Source: Brevifilum sp029548365
GTDB lineage: Bacteria > Chloroflexota > Anaerolineae > Anaerolineales > Anaerolineaceae
Assembly: GCA_035376985.1 (NCBI GenBank)
Contig: DAOSSA010000011.1
Span: 1-64,000, forward strand
DNA: 64,000 bases
Direction of reading: 5' to 3'
Each line of letters opens with the position of its first letter. Within the stretch, counting starts at the first letter, position 1. The notes below the pieces were generated by a model. It was not told the DNA's origin and did no database searches. It saw nothing but the letters and a program-made list of their open reading frames with translations. Made by a program: the position numbers and the translations under genes. Shown here one piece after another: positions 27,672 to 35,630 of the stretch.

Positions 27672-29372
27672 GTGAGTGAACCCATTGTATCCATTCGAGA
27701 TTTAAAATACCGTTATCGGGGGCAAAAAAGTTTAGCACTTCAGGAAATTAATTTGGCTCTTGAGCAAGGTGAGTTTTTAATGCTGATGGGCCCCAGCGAG
27801 GCGGGAAAGAGCACCCTGGCTGCCACGATAAACGGTTTAATCCCTAATTTCCATATAGGAAAATTAGGGGGAGATGTAGTGGTGATGGGTCGTAACACGA
27901 AGGATTATTCGGTAGCTCAGATGGCGGAAATTGTGGGCATGGTTTTTCAGGATTTTGAGGCTCAGCTCTTCTCCACCAATGTTGAGCTTGAAGTCGCCTT
28001 TGGCCCTGAAAATTTTGCGGTGCCCCGCGAAGAAATCAAAACCCGCATCGATGAAAACCTGGAATATGTGGGTTTGGAGGGATTTCGCAACCGACCGCCG
28101 TCCACCCTATCTGGCGGTCAGAAGCAGAAATTGGCCATCGCGTCGGTGCTGGCATTGAAACCCCAGGTACTGGTGATGGATGAGCCCACCACCGATCTGG
28201 ACCCGATCAGCAAGATGGGCGTATTTGAAATTACCCACCGTTTATGCAAGCGCGATGATCTGACTTTGTTGATTGTTGAACATGAAACCGAAGAAGCTCT
28301 TTTTGCAGACAGGATTGCACTCATCAAAGAGGGACAATTGATTAAAGTGGGTCCGACACGGGAAATATTAACCGATGTGGCGTTGATGGAATCCCTGGGC
28401 GTGATGCCGTTGGGCATTCCCAAGTTTTTTAAGGCAGCGGGTGTATCTGAGTTACCGCTTACCCCTGACGAAGGTGTGGAGACCTTTAAATCCCTGAAAT
28501 TCCAGATTAATGATCTTGCATACCAGGAGATGGTAGCCAGAGAAAAGGCTAAACTGGAACAACTCAACGAGCCATTGATCCAATGCCAGAACCTTTCACA
28601 TACCTATAAAGGTGAGGTTGAAGCGCTGAAAAAAGTTAACATTGAGATTCATCGTGGCGACATGGTGGCGATTATTGGACAAAATGGCAGCGGTAAAACG
28701 ACCCTGGCCAAGCACTTCAACGGACTGCTCCTGCCCACTGAAGGAGAAATCCTGGTTAATGGGAAGCCCACCCGAGAGCAGGGTATTTTTGCCCTCGGAA
28801 AAAGTGTAGGTTATGTATTTCAAAACCCGGATCACCAAATTTTCTCAGAAAAGGTCTTCGATGAAGTTGCCTTCAGCCCGCGCATCAGGAAATTACCCGA
28901 GGAGGAGGTCAAACAGCGCGTGTCGGAGGCTTTAACTGCAGTAGGCCTTGAAGGTTTGGAAGAGGAGGACCCCTTCACCCTGACCAAGAGCGGCCGTCAA
29001 CGGGTTGCGGTGGCTTCGGTGCTGGCTTCGAACCCGGATGTCTTAATCCTGGACGAGCCCACCACCGGGTTAGACTACAGTGAACAGAGCAGCATGATGA
29101 ACATGGTCAGACGTTTGAATGAAAACGGCAGCACGATCATTTTCATCACTCATCATATGTGGGTGGTGGCTGAATATGCCAAACGCGCCCTTGTGATGAA
29201 AGACGGTGATGTTATTCTGGGGGGAAGCACCCGGGAGGTGTTTTCCCAGAGCGAAGTTCTACGAGACGCTTTTTTGCGTCCACCCCATTTTGTTGAATTT
29301 ACCCGTCGTCTGGGTTACACATTTTTAACACCTGCCGAAATGGAAGCATGTTTAGAAGGAGCGCATAGCTGA
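27672..29372 (+). CDS. ECF transporter, fused double ATPase (EcfA-EcfA')
   Basis: 566 residues with two ABC domains in one chain. Domain 1: Walker A GPSEAGKST (40-48), signature STLSGGQKQKLA, Walker B VLVMDEPTTDLD. Domain 2: Walker A GQNGSGKTT, a divergent signature LTKSGRQRVAVAS, Walker B VLILDEPTTGLD and H-loop FITHH. It energises uptake with the EcfT and S component encoded downstream. It starts at GTG 27672 after GGAGG. Its stop overlaps the EcfT ATG by one base (TGATG). Confidence 0.92.
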   Translation: MSEPIVSIRDLKYRYRGQKSLALQEINLALEQGEFLMLMGPSEAGKSTLAATINGLIPNFHIGKLGGDVVVMGRNTKDYSVAQMAEIVGMVFQDFEAQLFSTNVELEVAFGPENFAVPREEIKTRIDENLEYVGLEGFRNRPPSTLSGGQKQKLAIASVLALKPQVLVMDEPTTDLDPISKMGVFEITHRLCKRDDLTLLIVEHETEEALFADRIALIKEGQLIKVGPTREILTDVALMESLGVMPLGIPKFFKAAGVSELPLTPDEGVETFKSLKFQINDLAYQEMVAREKAKLEQLNEPLIQCQNLSHTYKGEVEALKKVNIEIHRGDMVAIIGQNGSGKTTLAKHFNGLLLPTEGEILVNGKPTREQGIFALGKSVGYVFQNPDHQIFSEKVFDEVAFSPRIRKLPEEEVKQRVSEALTAVGLEGLEEEDPFTLTKSGRQRVAVASVLASNPDVLILDEPTTGLDYSEQSSMMNMVRRLNENGSTIIFITHHMWVVAEYAKRALVMKDGDVILGGSTREVFSQSEVLRDAFLRPPHFVEFTRRLGYTFLTPAEMEACLEGAHS

Positions 29373-30154
29373 TGGATGCCGAGATTTATATTGACAACAA
29401 TTCATTTATTCATCGTCTGGACCCTCGCGTCAAAATTATCATATTTCTTCTGACCTTTGTGGCAATCTTGCTATTTCAGGACCCCTTGTGGATGTTGCCG
29501 ATTACTGTTTTAATCGTCATTCAGTTGGTGGCCTCAGGCGCGCTTGTTAATATGCGCCGAATCAGATATATTTTAATAGTTTTGACTGTGTCCAGTATGA
29601 TCTTATGGAATATATTTTCATCCGGCGATACCAAGTTATTCTGGATTGTTTCTGTTCAATCTCTTACCTATGCTGTGTCACGGACCATGCTCATGATCTT
29701 GATGATCTCTACCGGTATGATACTGATTACCTCCACGCGTAATGAGGAACTGGTCAACGGCATGATCCGGTTGGGGATGCCTTACCGGGTTGGCTTTGCG
29801 ATTTCCACAGCCTTGCGGCTGGTACCGACGATTGTGACCAGCACCGTCACCATCAGCCAGGCTCAACGCAGCCGCGGCCTTGACCTGGAATCGGGCAATC
29901 TTTTAGAAAAATTAAAGAAATTTTTGCCCTTGCTGGTACCTGTGTTTATCTCATCCATCCGCAATACCAATATATTCGGCATGGCTTTAGAGTCCAAGGG
30001 TTTTGGCGCTTCAGAAAAACGCACCTTTTACCTGGATTTTCAGATGAAGAAAGCAGATTATGTTGTGCTGGCATTTTCCATCTTGTTCATGCTGGTTTCG
30101 ATTTACTTTGCGGTTATGGGTTATGGAAAAATCGAAGGATTAATTCGATCCTGA
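29372..30154 (+). CDS. ECF transporter transmembrane component EcfT
   Basis: 260 residues, about five to six helices. The two cytoplasmic coupling-helix motifs that dock on the ATPases are visible as SQAQRSRGLDLESG and MALESKGFGASEKR, corresponding to the Ala-Arg-Gly-type motifs of EcfT. It begins inside the stop of the ATPase gene, so translation is coupled. Group II ECF systems share one EcfT-ATPase module among several S components; here a candidate S component is encoded in the same cluster. Confidence 0.9.
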   Translation: MDAEIYIDNNSFIHRLDPRVKIIIFLLTFVAILLFQDPLWMLPITVLIVIQLVASGALVNMRRIRYILIVLTVSSMILWNIFSSGDTKLFWIVSVQSLTYAVSRTMLMILMISTGMILITSTRNEELVNGMIRLGMPYRVGFAISTALRLVPTIVTSTVTISQAQRSRGLDLESGNLLEKLKKFLPLLVPVFISSIRNTNIFGMALESKGFGASEKRTFYLDFQMKKADYVVLAFSILFMLVSIYFAVMGYGKIEGLIRS

Positions 30155-30167
30155 GTTTGGAGGATTT

Positions 30168-31205
30168 ATGCAGTTAAATGAAATCAATGCCCTGCTGCCA
30201 TTCTTGTTACGGCGAGAAAACGTCGCCCGTTATGAAGATGGGGCAGTGGTGATGTGCGATCGGCGAAAATATCCCTTTGAGAAGGCCTTTCATCGTTGCC
30301 ATGATGTCGAAGGTGCAGCGAGGGCGATTGAAGATATGGTTACCCAGGGTGGCGGTCCGCAATATGTTGGCTTATACGCCATGGCCATGCTGGCAGGACA
30401 GGTGGCGGATCAGGACCCCATCAAACAGCGGGAGGCTTTTCAAACCGCTCGCCAGCGATTGGTCAGAACTAGGCCGACCAACACCGGCCTGGCGCGCCTT
30501 CTGGAAAGCGCCATCGGGATCATATACGACGCGCTGGATGAAGGTCAATCGGTCGAAACAGCGCTGTTGGAATGGATTGAGCATATTCGTGACCTCAGTT
30601 ATGATAAACACCTTAAATGCGGTCAGTTTGGCGCCAGCTTGATTGATGATGGGGATGGCATTCTGACGATGTGCTTTGCAGAAACCTCCCTTTTAATGAC
30701 TCTAGCGATTGCCAAACAACAGGGTAAAAGCATACAGGTATTCACGCCCGAAACCCGGCCTTATCTGCAGGGTGCTCGCCTGACGGCTCCCAGCATCCAT
30801 GAAATTGGTGTGCCGGTTAAAATTATTACGGATAATATGCCTGCTCATGTAATTTCAGAGGGTAAAATTAAGAAATATTTCACCGCGGCTGACCTGGTAA
30901 CCCTGGATGGTCATGTGGTTAACAAAATTGGTACATTCCAGAACGCACTGGCAGCCCATTATTATGGTGTTCCTTATTTTGTTTTCACCCAGGCGGCTGA
31001 TAAACAAAAACCCAACCGGGCATCAATTGAAATCGAAGCCCGGGATTCTGAAGAAATAAAAACTTGCCGGGGTGTGGCCACCACATTGCTTGAAATCGAT
31101 GCCTATTACCCGGCTTTTGATATCACTCCACCTGAGTATGTGGCAGGCGTGATCACCCAGCATGGCATCCTCAGCCCGTATGGTCTGGCGCGTTATTTTG
31201 GTTAA
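30168..31205 (+). CDS. MtnA-like isomerase (eIF-2B alpha/beta/delta family)
   Basis: 345 residues. MtnA isomerises 5-methylthioribose-1-phosphate to the ribulose-1-phosphate. Family signatures retained: ETRPYLQGARLTAPS, DNMPAHVI (catalytic Asp) and HVVNKIGTFQNALAAHYYGVPYFV. The catalytic-cysteine segment is divergent: ILTMCFAETSLL where MtnA usually has ILTHCN-x-G-x-LAT, and the usual VGADRI stretch is replaced by AADLVTLDGH. GGAGG precedes the ATG. Placement next to an MTAP-family phosphorylase supports a role on methylthioribose-1-P or 5-deoxyribose-1-P, but a different pentose phosphate is possible. Confidence 0.75.
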   Translation: MQLNEINALLPFLLRRENVARYEDGAVVMCDRRKYPFEKAFHRCHDVEGAARAIEDMVTQGGGPQYVGLYAMAMLAGQVADQDPIKQREAFQTARQRLVRTRPTNTGLARLLESAIGIIYDALDEGQSVETALLEWIEHIRDLSYDKHLKCGQFGASLIDDGDGILTMCFAETSLLMTLAIAKQQGKSIQVFTPETRPYLQGARLTAPSIHEIGVPVKIITDNMPAHVISEGKIKKYFTAADLVTLDGHVVNKIGTFQNALAAHYYGVPYFVFTQAADKQKPNRASIEIEARDSEEIKTCRGVATTLLEIDAYYPAFDITPPEYVAGVITQHGILSPYGLARYFG

Positions 31206-31223
31206 GGATAGGAGAAAACAAGC

Positions 31224-32006
31224 ATGGATGCAGCCATCATTTTCGGAACCGGCATTTACTCGATTACGGGGTTCAATGGTGTAGAAAAGACGATCGAAAC
31301 GCCCTATGGCCCGGCGTTGGTCAACATCGGCACTTATGAGGGCTTTGAACTGGCTTTTTTAGCCCGGCATGGGTTGGACCACACGACCGCACCGCATAAG
31401 ATTAATTACCGGGCAAATATCAAGGCGTTGCAAATCCTGGGAGTTAAACACGTACTGGCAACCAACGCGGTAGGCTCAATTACCCGCACCATTCCCCCGA
31501 TGGGCCTGGGATTACTGACCGACTTCCTCGACTTTACCAGCGGCCGGGAGTTTACTTTCTTTGATGGAGGGAACTCAGGTTTGGCTCACACCAATATGGA
31601 CGTTACCTACTGCCCGGCTTTGCGGAAAAAGATGCTGGATCTGGCCTCGGAATTTGATTTGAAAATTCATCCAGAAGCTGTGTATGTAGCCACGAATGGC
31701 CCGCGCTTTGAAACACCGGCTGAGATTCACATGTTCGCCCAATTAGGCGGCGATGTGGTAGGGATGACGGGCATCCCCGAGGTCGTGTTGGCCAGAGAAC
31801 TGGGAATGCACTACGCTGCTGTTGCCTACTCGATCAATTGGGCGGCTGGTTTGGAACAGGAAATGAGCTTTGTAGGCGATCAAATGGCAGACATCAAGCA
31901 ACGTTTAACGATGCTGTTGGTTAATACTTTAAAAGCACAGCTTGATGAAACCTGTGGTTGTGAACAGGCTGTGATGATGATGCACGAACCGGTTAGAATA
32001 TCTTAA
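31224..32006 (+). CDS. MTAP/PNP family phosphorylase, likely S-methyl-5'-thioinosine phosphorylase type
   Basis: 260 residues. It would cleave a purine nucleoside with phosphate to base plus (thio)ribose-1-P. Family motifs: IFGTGIYSI at the N-terminus, the phosphate-binding HKINYRANI region, and TNGPRFETPAEI (158-169), VVGMTGIPEVVLARELG. The base-specificity motif reads INWAAG (Asn205), where adenosine-type MTA phosphorylases have the TDYD-type aspartates. Asn at this place goes with 6-oxopurines such as methylthioinosine. This fits the deaminase encoded downstream. TAGGAG precedes ATG 31224. Ordinary inosine/guanosine phosphorylase activity is the main alternative. Confidence 0.78.
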   Translation: MDAAIIFGTGIYSITGFNGVEKTIETPYGPALVNIGTYEGFELAFLARHGLDHTTAPHKINYRANIKALQILGVKHVLATNAVGSITRTIPPMGLGLLTDFLDFTSGREFTFFDGGNSGLAHTNMDVTYCPALRKKMLDLASEFDLKIHPEAVYVATNGPRFETPAEIHMFAQLGGDVVGMTGIPEVVLARELGMHYAAVAYSINWAAGLEQEMSFVGDQMADIKQRLTMLLVNTLKAQLDETCGCEQAVMMMHEPVRIS

Positions 32007-32026
32007 TTTATTCTTCCAGTTTTTAT

Positions 32027-32102
32027 AAAGGAGGTGATACCCAACAAAAAAGAAAACCTATCTACCGATCAGCAAGTCTCATCAAATCGAATTGTCTTTT
32101 AG
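32027..32102 (+). other. Unusually strong Shine-Dalgarno sequence with a possible 22-codon ORF
   Basis: Between the phosphorylase and the S-component gene lies AAAGGAGGTGAT, an almost full complement of the 16S rRNA 3' end. It precedes no annotated gene. From GTG 32034 there are 22 codons (VIPNKKENLSTDQQVSS...) to TAG 32100-32102, but the start would overlap the site. It may be a leader peptide, a ribosome standby site or chance. Confidence 0.3.
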
Positions 32103-32120
32103 TTATTAAGGAGTTAAATC

Positions 32121-32957
32121 ATGAAAGAAGTTGTGACCATGTGGAAGAACACCCGGATGATTATCCTGGTGGCGCTTTCCGCTGCAATTTACGCAGCATT
32201 TCTAATTGTTTTCAAGGGCGGTATCCCGATTGTGCCCGGTATCACCGAGGTGCGGCCGGCGAATGTCTTCCCACCCGTTTTCGGACTGTTATTTGGCCCG
32301 GCTGGCGCCTGGGGCGCCGCCATCGGCAACTTAATTGGAGACCTGTTTGGCGGTACTTTGGGAATTGGCTCAATCTTCGGTTTCTTTGGGAACTTCTTCC
32401 TAGGTTTCATCCCTTACAAGATGTGGGGTGCAACCTTTGGCCTGGTGCCCAAGAATGATATGTCCCAGAATACCAATAGCTTCAAAAAAGTTTTGGCCTT
32501 TGAACTGGTTTCACTGGTTGCTGCAGCAGCCTGTGGCATCATTATTGCCTGGTATCTCGACATTGCTGGTATGGTTCCCTTTGCCTTCCTGGCAATTACC
32601 ATCACCGTGAATAACTTTGCTGCTTCTGTTGTCCTGGGCCCCATCTTGTTGCTTTTGCTGTATCCGCGTGTTAAACGCTGGGGTTTGGTGTGGACGGATA
32701 TCATGGCTAAAGAAGATGTTGCTAAGGGCTTTGCCAAGAACATCGGTTCAATTCTCATGATCATTGGTGCGATCGGCGGTTTGGTTGCCGGCGTGCTAGT
32801 GGCCATTGGCGTTGCAGGTCAGCAGTTGTATGGGTTCACAGGAGAACAGGGCCAGGTTGCAGTCTGGTTGTCGGTGCTGCCATTCCTGCTGATGATCATT
32901 GTCGCCAGCGTTATGCTTTCCGGTCGAGAGCAGTTTGTGGAAGAGTTGGAAGATTAA
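32121..32957 (+). CDS. ECF transporter substrate-binding (S) component
   Basis: 278 residues. A conserved core of six helices with the S-component style: an N-terminal ILVALSAAIYAAFLI helix, EVRPANVFPPVFGLLFGPAGAWGAAIGNLIGDLFGGTLG, and FFGNFFLGFIPYKMWG. About 60 extra C-terminal residues add two helices. AAGGAG precedes ATG 32121. Grouping with a phosphorylase, isomerase and MTA/SAH deaminase suggests a 5'-methylthio- or 5'-deoxy-nucleoside substrate, as predicted earlier for the MtaTUV-type ECF group. The substrate remains inference. Confidence 0.8.
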   Translation: MKEVVTMWKNTRMIILVALSAAIYAAFLIVFKGGIPIVPGITEVRPANVFPPVFGLLFGPAGAWGAAIGNLIGDLFGGTLGIGSIFGFFGNFFLGFIPYKMWGATFGLVPKNDMSQNTNSFKKVLAFELVSLVAAAACGIIIAWYLDIAGMVPFAFLAITITVNNFAASVVLGPILLLLLYPRVKRWGLVWTDIMAKEDVAKGFAKNIGSILMIIGAIGGLVAGVLVAIGVAGQQLYGFTGEQGQVAVWLSVLPFLLMIIVASVMLSGREQFVEELED

Positions 32958-33030
32958 TCTCGAATAACGTGTTGGAAATAGAGGTGAGTGGACATCGAGC
33001 CACTCACCTGTTTTATATAAGGATGATGGC

Positions 33031-34350
33031 ATGATGACCAAAGAGACCAACCTCATCGACACATTATTAACTGGCGGTACGATTATCACCATGAATCCCG
33101 AACGATGGGTTTTGCATGATGCGGCTGTGGCGGTGAAGGAAGGCAAAATTCTGTGGATTGGGGATGCCAGTGAAGCCAAATCGCGATTTACCGCTGGAAA
33201 TCGGGTTGATCTACAGGGCCGGGTGGTTATCCCCGGGCTGGTGAATACACATGGACATTGGGCGATGACGCTCATGCGCGGTTTGGTTGATGACTGTCCA
33301 CTTGAACAATGGTTAGGGACCATCTGGCGGGTAGAAGCGGCAGTGCTCTCGCCTGAAACCGTTGTGACCGGTTCTGAGTTGGCCATCATCGAAATGCTGC
33401 GTGCCGGTACCACCTGCGCGGCTGATATGTACTGGTATTACCCGGAGGTGACGGAAACATCCCGGCGAGCAGGGTTCCGCATCGTAACCGGACCCAGTTT
33501 TGCTGAAATTGAAGGGTTTGAGGATTATCGCCATACCAACCAGATGATTGCCATCGAGTACCTGGACAATTATGCCGATGTGCCCCTGGTGCATCCTTGC
33601 ATCCAGGCGCATTCTGCTTATACCACGAGTCCGACTACCCTGGAACACGTGATGGGGTTGGTTCATGACCGTGGTTTACTTTTTGTAACCCATGCCTCTG
33701 AATCGAAAGGTGAGTTGGAATTGGTTCAGGAAAAGCATGGCGCACGTCCCATTGCAGTTTTGGATAAGTTTGGTTTGTTAAGTGAGCGCACTTTATTGGC
33801 CCATTGTGTACACCTCACTGATGAGGAAATTGGCCGCCTGGCTGAGACTGGTACCTCGGTGGCGCACTGCCCTTCATCGAACTTGAAGCTGTCTTCGGGG
33901 ATTGCGCGGGTAGCAGAACTGCTTGCTCAGGGCGTTAATGTGAGCATCGGCACGGACGGCCCGGCCAGCAATAACGACCTTGACCTGTTTCACGAAGCGC
34001 AACTGGCTGCGCTGGTGCAAAAGGGCGTTACCGGGAATCCGAAGGTATTACCTGCTGAAAAAGTGTTTTCGATGCTCACCATCGATGGAGCTCGCGCCGT
34101 TGGTTTGGATGACATCATCGGATCGTTAGAGGTTGGAAAATCTGCTGACCTGGTTGTGATCGATTTTAGTTCAGCCAACCTGACTCCCTGTTACGATTAT
34201 TATTCGCATTTGATTTATGCCCTTTCGATTGGTGATGTTCGGGATGCCATGGTAGCCGGACAGATGTTGATGAAGGACAGGCAGATGCTTACATTGGATG
34301 AAGCTGCAACTCGCGCCGAAGCCAATCGCATCGCCAGGGAAGTTTTATAA
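33031..34350 (+). CDS. mtaD: 5'-methylthioadenosine/S-adenosylhomocysteine deaminase family amidohydrolase
   Basis: 439 residues of the TIM-barrel amidohydrolase superfamily. Metal site: HxH in PGLVNTHGHWAM (H74, H76), later His in FVTHASE and LAHCVHL, and Asp in SIGTDGPASNNDLDLF. The latter plus AHCPSSNLKLSSG are typical of MTA/SAH deaminases. Product from MTA would be methylthioinosine, the substrate suggested for the phosphorylase upstream. Guanine deaminase or another adenosine-type deaminase cannot be excluded. It is the last gene of the cluster. Confidence 0.82.
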   Translation: MMTKETNLIDTLLTGGTIITMNPERWVLHDAAVAVKEGKILWIGDASEAKSRFTAGNRVDLQGRVVIPGLVNTHGHWAMTLMRGLVDDCPLEQWLGTIWRVEAAVLSPETVVTGSELAIIEMLRAGTTCAADMYWYYPEVTETSRRAGFRIVTGPSFAEIEGFEDYRHTNQMIAIEYLDNYADVPLVHPCIQAHSAYTTSPTTLEHVMGLVHDRGLLFVTHASESKGELELVQEKHGARPIAVLDKFGLLSERTLLAHCVHLTDEEIGRLAETGTSVAHCPSSNLKLSSGIARVAELLAQGVNVSIGTDGPASNNDLDLFHEAQLAALVQKGVTGNPKVLPAEKVFSMLTIDGARAVGLDDIIGSLEVGKSADLVVIDFSSANLTPCYDYYSHLIYALSIGDVRDAMVAGQMLMKDRQMLTLDEAATRAEANRIAREVL

Positions 34351-34421
34351 TCCCTCTGAGTCTGTAATAGTGAGACAACTGACGCCAATAATATAGAGTA
34401 TGGGGCGGTGGAGAAATGATA

Positions 34422-34605
34422 GGTCTCAAAAAACAACATCATCATAGCGGCATTGGATTGATGACAACAGCAGATGTTCACTACGGCAGGCAAAAGAAAT
34501 TACCCATAGGCGGCAGATCGTCTTGCAGGCCGCGTATCACAAGAATCCGGAGAGATTTGTGAAAGGAATTTGCGTCCACCCTTGCCGGGGTGGCTGGAGG
34601 AATAG
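34422..34605 (+). pseudogene. IS3-family transposase, C-terminal remnant with frameshifts
   Basis: Three successive reading frames together give the C-terminal end of an IS3-type OrfB (rve integrase): HHHSGIGLMTTADVHYGRQ (34437-34493), then KEITHRRQIVLQAAYHKNPE followed by RFVKG (34493-34567), then NLRPPLPGWLEE and a TAG stop (34567-34605). The HxSGIGLxTxAxVHYG and NPERFVKG blocks are diagnostic. At least two frameshifts, no upstream catalytic domain and no recognisable terminal inverted repeat show a decayed fragment. Confidence 0.75.
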
Positions 34606-34751
34606 TATCACCAGCAAGACGTGCTTCAACTGGATGAACAACCATGTTTTTTTAGCGATAACTTTCAGAAACGTTGTGTCAAATCATTGACACATTCCGC
34701 TTCAAACCACTGATCGTGAATGGTTCCTTTACAGAGACAACAGGAGTCCCC

Positions 34752-35204
34752 TTGAAATTTGAAGATCAAGCAAAAAAACTATTCGAGGCGCATTACAATT
34801 GTGCCCAATCGACGTTCGGCGCCTTTACCGAGTATTTTAACCTTGACCTGACCACCGCGGTTAGAATCGCAACGCCCTTTGGCGGCGGAATAGGACACAG
34901 CGGTGGGATGTGTGGCGCGGTTAGCGGTGGGATCATGGCCATTGGCCTGGTCAGGGGTATCGATGTTTATGATAAGGATAAAAAAGAAGCCTGCTATGCC
35001 CTGGCGAAAGAGTTTTTAGCCAGATTTTCTGCGCTGCATGGCTCATTAACCTGCCCCGGATTATTGGGGGTGGATATCGGGGACCCATTAGCCCAGCAGG
35101 ATGCACGAGAGCGGGACCTGTTTCGTGTGTTTTGTTCGCAACTCGTCGCCGATGCAGCCCGGTTGGCAGCTGAGGTGTTGGAGTTGGACCAGGATGAGGG
35201 GTGA
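34752..35204 (+). CDS. C_GCAxxG_C_C family redox-type protein
   Basis: 150 residues. The family pattern is complete: NCAQSTFGAF, FGGGIGHSGGMCGAVSGGIMAIG, then LTCPGLLG and a late Cys in FRVFCSQLV. The spaced cysteines suggest metal or Fe-S binding or redox work; the biochemical role is not established. The start is TTG 34752, five bases after CAGGAG. The longer frame from 34674 has no ribosome-binding site and starts right after the transposase remnant. Confidence 0.82.
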   Translation: MKFEDQAKKLFEAHYNCAQSTFGAFTEYFNLDLTTAVRIATPFGGGIGHSGGMCGAVSGGIMAIGLVRGIDVYDKDKKEACYALAKEFLARFSALHGSLTCPGLLGVDIGDPLAQQDARERDLFRVFCSQLVADAARLAAEVLELDQDEG

Positions 35205-35486
35205 GGGATAGGTCACCACGACTATCAGTTAAGTAGAGCGCAACAGAGAACTTAGAGCTTAGAGTATTAACAAATTATGGAAATCCCAATATCAAATTGC
35301 CTAAAATTAGATTTTGAGCATGCCATTTATTAAGGTTAAAGATGGAAATTTTTATGGTTGATTAGATTTGTATGATATACTAATAATTAGTTTTACAAAA
35401 AATTAGTCTCTCAGTACGATTCACGTGAAAAATTCATAATGAATACCAATTTTAGTGTCTACAGAAAGAGAATAAGGGAGTATTAA
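35205..35486. other. AT-rich upstream region of the S8 protease
   Basis: No gene seen. A possible promoter (TTGATT, 17 bases, TAATAA near 35358-35386) lies in the middle, weakly supported. The leader ORFs and hairpin follow downstream. Confidence 0.3.
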
Positions 35487-35531
35487 ATGAATTGTTTGCG
35501 CCTTGTGGCGCAATATTTTTTGGGAGAATAA
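35487..35531 (+). other. 14-codon leader ORF overlapping a terminator hairpin
   Basis: ATG 35487 follows AAGGGAG by seven bases and encodes MNCLRLVAQYFLGE then TAA. Codons 4-9 form the hairpin described next. A second small ORF with an excellent AGGAGG site starts at TTG 35567 (MKEKFFHLAK, stop 35597-35599). Both lie upstream of the S8 protease gene. Confidence 0.4.
35496..35521 (+). terminator. Leader terminator hairpin upstream of the S8 protease
   Basis: Perfect stem TTGCGCC (35496-35502) / GGCGCAA (35507-35513) with a TTGT loop, followed by TATTTTTT. It lies about 110 bases before the protease start, so it could attenuate transcription into the gene. Confidence 0.6.
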
Positions 35532-35630
35532 CCATTATTTGCCAGAATGATGACAGGAGGTGCTTATTGAAGGAAAAGTTTTTCCATTTAGCAAAATGAC
35601 GATTAACTGTTAAGAACTATGGAGGATAAG

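Noticed and set aside
32796..33413. 205-codon minus-strand frame
   Set aside because: Antisense to the S component and the deaminase, both well supported.
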